11,821 bases of DNA from Allomyces macrogynus ATCC 38327 (Eukaryota; Blastocladiomycota; Blastocladiomycetes; Blastocladiales; Blastocladiaceae). Under the pieces are notes generated by a model. It saw nothing but the letters and a program-made list of their open reading frames with translations, had not been told where the DNA came from and did no database searches. Both the position numbers and the translations under genes were made by a program. The DNA is taken from NCBI GenBank assembly GCA_000151295.1, contig GG745345.1, positions 36,993-48,813 on the forward strand, given 5' to 3'. Positions 8,352 to 11,821 of this stretch are shown here, in pieces (position 1 is the stretch's first letter; each line of letters begins with the position of its first letter).

Positions 8352-9599
8352 ATGGGCAAGGACAGCTTTTTTACGGCCAAGGCCATTGGCATCCGCATCA
8401 AGGCCAAGGGCCTGCAATAGTTGCACTGGTACTGCCAAATGTGCCAAAAGGTTGAGCCCCCGTCCTGCACCAGCGCAAAACACATCAATCCGAGCTCGAA
8501 TTGACGCGTAATCGATCGTCGTCGTCGCTCATCGCAATGCCGCGACGAAAACGGGTTCAAATGCCACATCAACTCCGAGTCGCATCAGTGGCAGATGCTG
8601 CTCTTCTCCGAGAACGCATCGCAGGTCTTGACCGATAACGCCATGGAATTCAAGCGTACGTTCATCGACACGCTGCGCACGCGGTACGCGTCTTGCCTCC
8701 CGTCTTGCTCCCGCTCGCGGCATCCACCCATTTCACCGCGACTCCGTCCGTCCTCCATACCAGATGCGGCTCGCGCAGAGCAGAGTCCTGGCCAACGCCG
8801 CCTACCAAGAGTACATTTCCGACCGGCACCATATGCACATGAACGCGACGTGCTGGTCGACGCTCGCGCAATTCTGCAAGTACCTCGGGCGCAACGGCGA
8901 CTGTAAATTGGAAGAGTCGGAGCGCGGGTGGTACCTGACCTACATTGACCGGTCGCCCGAGGCGTTGAAGCCATGGCCGACGCGGAACGGAAAGACCGCG
9001 CGCAAAAGGACGCCGAGACCGATGAGCGCGAGTGGCTCGAGGCGCAAATGGAGCGCGCAAGGGTGCTGACCGAGGAGCGCGAGGCGAAAGCGCGGGCCGC
9101 GGCGGCGGCGACGGCGACGGGGAATGACTGTGCAGGTGTCGCGAGCGACGAGGGGGTGGAGAAGGAGGAGAAGGACGCATCGGAGGCCAACGTCATGCTG
9201 GATCCCGACTCTCGCGAGCAATTGGTAACCCCGTCCGATGCGTCCGCACCGGCACCACCACCACCGCCCTCCTCCTCGACTTCGACCGGGTTTGTCAAGT
9301 CGTCGCAGCCGATCAAGCTCAACCCCGGGCTCAAGAAACCGGTCGCACCGATCACCACCTCCTCTGCGCCAACGGCCAAGAAGCGCGGTCTTGCCGCCAT
9401 GATGTCTTCGATGCCGTCGTCGGCCGCATCTTCTTCCTCGACCACGTCGACTTCCGCACCGCCACCACCACCGCGACCAACTGAACGGTCGGCACTCGAA
9501 CGCATCATGGAGGAAGAACGCGAGCGCAAGAGGCGGCGCGAGGAACGGACGTCCAAACTTCGCGAACCGGGGGTCGACGGGTTCCGGCGTGTGCATTGA
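8352..9599 (+). pseudogene. KIN: KIN17 (Rts2) DNA/RNA-binding protein gene, disrupted copy
   Basis: Identity is clear. MGKDSFFTAKAIGIRIKAKG begins at 8352, followed by the C2H2 finger (Cys28, Cys31, His44, His50, human spacing) and a winged-helix region ending GWYLTYIDRSPEAL (8926-8967). A Glu/Arg-rich coiled region and a Ser/Pro-rich tail follow; the copy ends where some fungal homologues do, without the C-terminal KOW region. KIN17 proteins are nuclear and linked to DNA repair and pre-mRNA processing. This copy has several breaks. TAG replaces codon 23 (8418-8420). The intron at 8451-8534 starts GTTGAG but ends ATCG with no AG. CAGAG is duplicated at 8776-8785, shifting the frame just after the intron 8684-8763. 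One base is missing near 8971, so the tail (8973-9599) lies in another frame. The alternatives are local assembly error or unusual splicing. The finger and helix sequence is still well preserved, so any loss is recent. Confidence 0.8.
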
Positions 9600-10036
9600 T
9601 GCGTTTGTGAATAGATTGGGTTGTGAATGACCTTGCTGGTTGTCTTTGAGAGAGGCCAAGCGACCCACCTGTCGCTGCTGTCACCGTTCGGGGTGGTGTG
9701 CAAGCAAAATGACTTCAAGACAGAACGAACGCATCCAAATACCCTTTGCAAGGGGCTATCGTGGTTACATTCCCGTCTCTACAAAACAACAACAACAACG
9801 AACCAAGGGCAACGCAGATCGAGCCAGTCATGTACAAAAGGAAGCAAAAAGGCATCGGTGGCTCGAGGGTACCCTCACGCGGACGTGGCAAGCAGAAATG
9901 AAAAATCAAAACGTCACCGCAACGGCAAAAGAAAAGCTTGATTCAGTCGGTGGGGAGGGTAGAGCAAAAAAGCGGTGGATTCGAAAGCTTGGAGCAAGCG
10001 ACGACGAGCAACAGTCGACGACCATCACGCCGAGTT
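9600..10036. other. Convergent intergenic region (3' ends of KIN17 and the 10037 gene)
   Basis: This stretch is richer in A than its flanks and includes a short (CAA)4 run at 9787-9798. No family-like or coding-like frame was found. It should hold both 3' UTRs. Confidence 0.5.
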
Positions 10037-10858
10037 TCACTCCTCGTTCCACTTGAGCAAGTCGTCGTGACTCTCGCGGTGCTGCGGGGTACGCTTGAGC
10101 CGACGAGCATCGCCGCCAATGTAGCGCACTTCGCCACTCTCGGCGCTCTTCTTGGCACGGACCGTCAGCGGGTCCTGGACGGTCGGGTCCGGAATGAACG
10201 AGTACGGGCGACCACCGGGAACGTGCGAGTAAGTCCCGCGCTTCTTGGGCGAGGCCGTGCCCTCGGCGGCTGGTGCCGCCGCGTCAAACACAACGGACCG
10301 CGGCACGGAAGCCGTACGACGGCGCGACGTGCCCGTGACCGACGAAGTCACGGTGCGCGGCGCGTTCTCATCCCATTTCAATCGGGTTGGAGACCGGGAC
10401 GACCGCTGCGAGGCGCGCGCGCCAAACTTGCGCGTGGGCGTGCCAATGACCTCGGACGCGTGGTCGCGCAGGAGGTAGTCGGGCGCGGGCGTACCAAAGC
10501 CGTAGATGCTCGTGATCTATTGCAACATGTCGTGCCGTGGGCGAGGGCCAAGAGAGGGTCAACATGGTGATTGGGTTGCGGGTGGCGCGCGCACGCGCAG
10601 AAGGACGGCCAAGGGCGACAAGAGCGCGCGTTCGACGCGAGCGCTGAAAAGCATGCAGCACGGGCCTGTCGGCACCGTGGCGCGGGAAAAAGCGAACAGG
10701 GCGACGCGACAAGCGAGACGGACCTGCAGCGAGTCGTTGCCATTGACGGGCGCGTTGGGCTGGCGGCGCACGTGCACGACCGGTTCGCTGGGCGGGACCG
10801 GCGAGCGGCCGCGGAGGACGGGCGCGGGCTCGGACATGGTGCGCGGCGCAAGCGACAT
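10037..10858 (-). CDS. Unrecognised two-exon gene, basic Ser/Arg/Pro-rich protein
   Basis: Exon 1 is 10858-10724 (ATG at 10858, 45 codons, ending ...NGNDSLQ). Exon 2 is 10516-10037 (159 codons plus stop). They join in phase 0 across a 207-nt intron that starts GTCCGTC, has a TTGACC branch-like site and ends GCAATAG. The 204-aa product is hydrophilic and probably disordered. It has PPSEPVVHVRR near residue 30, then SIYGFGTPAPDYLLRDH, an RS-rich patch (SQRSSRSPTR), RLKWDEN, SPKKRGTYSHVPGGRPYSF, and a C-terminal DDLLKWNEE. Repeated S/T-P and R-x-x-S/T sites suggest phosphorylation, which is inference. There is no signal peptide or membrane segment. I do not recognise a family. The RLKWDEN motif recalls the KWDE motif of phosphatase inhibitor-2, but nothing else supports that. 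Confidence 0.65.
10517..10723 (-). other. 207-nt intron in the 10037-10858 gene
   Basis: The donor GTCCGT follows CAG and the acceptor is GCAATAG. The exon frames on both sides close in the intron (a TGA near 10559 ends the upstream frame), and joining them gives one uninterrupted frame. Confidence 0.6.
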
Positions 10859-11407
10859 GGTAGCTTGGTGGGTGGTGGGGGAGGCGAGGTACTTGAGGGT
10901 CGAGAGGCCCGTGGAAGAGTGGAGTAGCAGGCAGTTTGTCGCTGGCGCAGTCGGGCGCGGTTGCAGGCTGGTGGAGTGCCGTGGTATCGCTCGTCGACGG
11001 CGAGCGCGGGTTTCCCAAGGCGGCGGCGATAGTCGGCAGCAGCGGCGCGCGGTTCCCGTTCGTGGATGTGTTTGTTGGAGGTGCTAGAGGCGTGTGGGAG
11101 AAGCGGTCGGTGAAGGGCGGCCTGGGCGGGCACGACGAAGGCACTGTGGAGGCACGGACCGAAGGCGCTGGCCAGCTTTTGCTTTTCTTTCCCAAGGCGC
11201 AAAGTCGCGTCGCGCAGCGCCACTCCCAGGCGTGCCAGGGCCATCTCATCCACGTGCGCTTCAATCACTTCCGGACCGCACGCATCGCTCCTCTCGCTGC
11301 CAAACTGATCAACGCACCCAGTTTTTGACCCACTTGCTCGCGCTGAACCGACACCGCTCCCTGCATTCCTGACCGACCCTTTCCAGACTCTCCCAGCTCT
11401 GACAGAA
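10859..11407. other. Divergent intergenic region with an E-box
   Basis: This is the shared upstream region of two divergent genes. It becomes C/T-rich just before the ATG at 11408, as is common in fungal leaders. A CACGTG palindrome lies at 11251-11256. Long minus-strand frames run through the region in two phases, but they are low complexity and not family-like. Confidence 0.5.
11251..11256. promoter_or_regulatory. CACGTG E-box in the divergent promoter
   Basis: This is a perfect class B bHLH site, 152 nt upstream of the ATG at 11408. The bHLH protein encoded at 2717-3775 has the H-E-R triad that reads this sequence, but a 6-bp site occurs often by chance. Confidence 0.25.
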
Positions 11408-11821
11408 ATGAGCAGCCATTACCACCAAGGCGCGCACCATGATCCTGTCGCATCTGCGAATAGCATTTCCGCGTCGCTCGATGACCCCTACGCGGGCATG
11501 AGCGTGCCGTATCCGACTACCCTCCTCGGGCTATCCTGCACCAAATACCCGCATCTGCTCACACGCAGCTCCCCCACTAGCCCACGACGCGCCGCCGCAC
11601 GATCCACGACCAGCAAAAGGGCGTCGACCGCGTCATCAAGGCCACGCAGGCCTCGGTCGCTCGCTCCAAGCCGCGCGCCACGTCGCCCTACCTCCGCCGC
11701 AAATCCTACTCGCCGCTGCACCTGCTCAAGCCCAAGGCCGTCGTGCTCTCGCCCGAGGACGAGGCCATGCAAGCCTCCATTCTCGCCATGATCGCTGCGC
11801 CGTCCTCGCGACCCAAGCACG
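11408..11821 (+). CDS. Unrecognised gene, 5' part (runs off the window)
   Basis: The ATG at 11408 opens exon 1 (11408-11503, 32 codons, MSSHYHQGAHHDPVASANS...). A probable intron at 11504-11580 starts GTGCCG and ends CCACTAG. Exon 2 from 11581 continues in phase 0 to the window end (PTTRRRTIHDQQKGVDRVIK..., later SPYLRRKSYSPLHLLKPK and VVLSPEDEAMQASILAMI). The unspliced frame from the ATG also stays open to 11791, but its product becomes Arg/Ser/Thr-rich low complexity, whereas the spliced frame has a balanced composition and GC-ending codons. The acceptor is well fixed, since the exon 2 frame has a TAG exactly at 11578-11580. The donor is less sure because GTGCCG is weak. The visible part is hydrophilic and basic. 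No family is recognised, and the stop lies beyond the window. Confidence 0.5.

Noticed and set aside
8418..8420. TAG as a reassigned sense codon
   Set aside because: TAG terminates the genes ending at 742 and 7929, and the KIN17 locus has other lesions that reassignment cannot explain.
8585..9751. 388-codon minus-strand frame opposite KIN17
   Set aside because: It is an antisense shadow with Ser/Ala-rich low-complexity product; the sense strand has unmistakable KIN17 sequence.
10769..10774. CACGTG E-box in exon 1 of the 10037-10858 gene
   Set aside because: It lies inside coding sequence, and a 6-bp motif is expected by chance in this GC-rich DNA.
10368..11268. Two overlapping minus-strand frames of about 297 codons
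   Set aside because: They run through the intron and promoter of the 10037-10858 gene, overlap each other in different phases and are Pro/Arg/Ala-rich. Only their last part coincides with real coding sequence.
1..11821. tRNA or rRNA genes, CRISPR arrays, transposons, bacterial defence or secondary-metabolite clusters
   Set aside because: Reading both strands showed no cloverleaf-like block with a T-loop, no spaced repeats, no transposase or terminal repeats and no operon-like packing. The content is ordinary eukaryotic genes.

Overview
This GC-rich window has the layout of a compact eukaryotic nuclear genome, most likely fungal. Genes on both strands are separated by a few hundred bases. Introns are short (about 63-207 nt), with GT-AG or GC-AG ends and CTGAC-like branch points. 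Recognisable products are eukaryotic: an ALE1-type MBOAT acyltransferase, a KIN17 protein, a bHLH factor and a four-CBS AMPK-gamma-like protein. The sparse introns and GC bias would fit a basidiomycete or an early-diverging fungus, but the sequence alone does not decide the lineage. I see no rRNA, tRNA, CRISPR array, transposase or prokaryotic operon.

Layout. Positions 1-742 (+) hold the 3' end of a gene for a His-rich protein with a CsbD-like segment. Positions 1278-2402 (+) hold a two-exon gene for a four-CBS protein with a GC-AG intron; it converges on a bHLH gene at 3775-2717 (-). Positions 5098-4133 (-) hold a probable but unrecognised multi-exon gene. About 1 kb of A/C-rich, promoter-like DNA separates it from the intronless MBOAT gene at 6118-7929 (+). 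Positions 8352-9599 (+) carry a clearly recognisable KIN17 (Rts2) gene that is broken several times. It converges on an unrecognised two-exon gene at 10858-10037 (-). That gene is divergent from a partial unrecognised gene starting at 11408 (+) and running off the window.

The genes do not form one pathway. They look like ordinary housekeeping or regulatory neighbours: phospholipid remodelling, energy or nucleotide sensing, transcription, and RNA/DNA metabolism. I did not find a new multi-gene system. The most notable observation is the KIN17 locus. It has an in-frame TAG at codon 23, an intron with no AG at its 3' end, a 5-bp tandem duplication in exon 3 and a one-base deletion, while neighbouring long reading frames are intact. 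Next in interest are the GC-AG intron, a recurring GTACGN donor, an 18-bp perfect palindrome in a promoter region, and the unrecognised short-exon gene.
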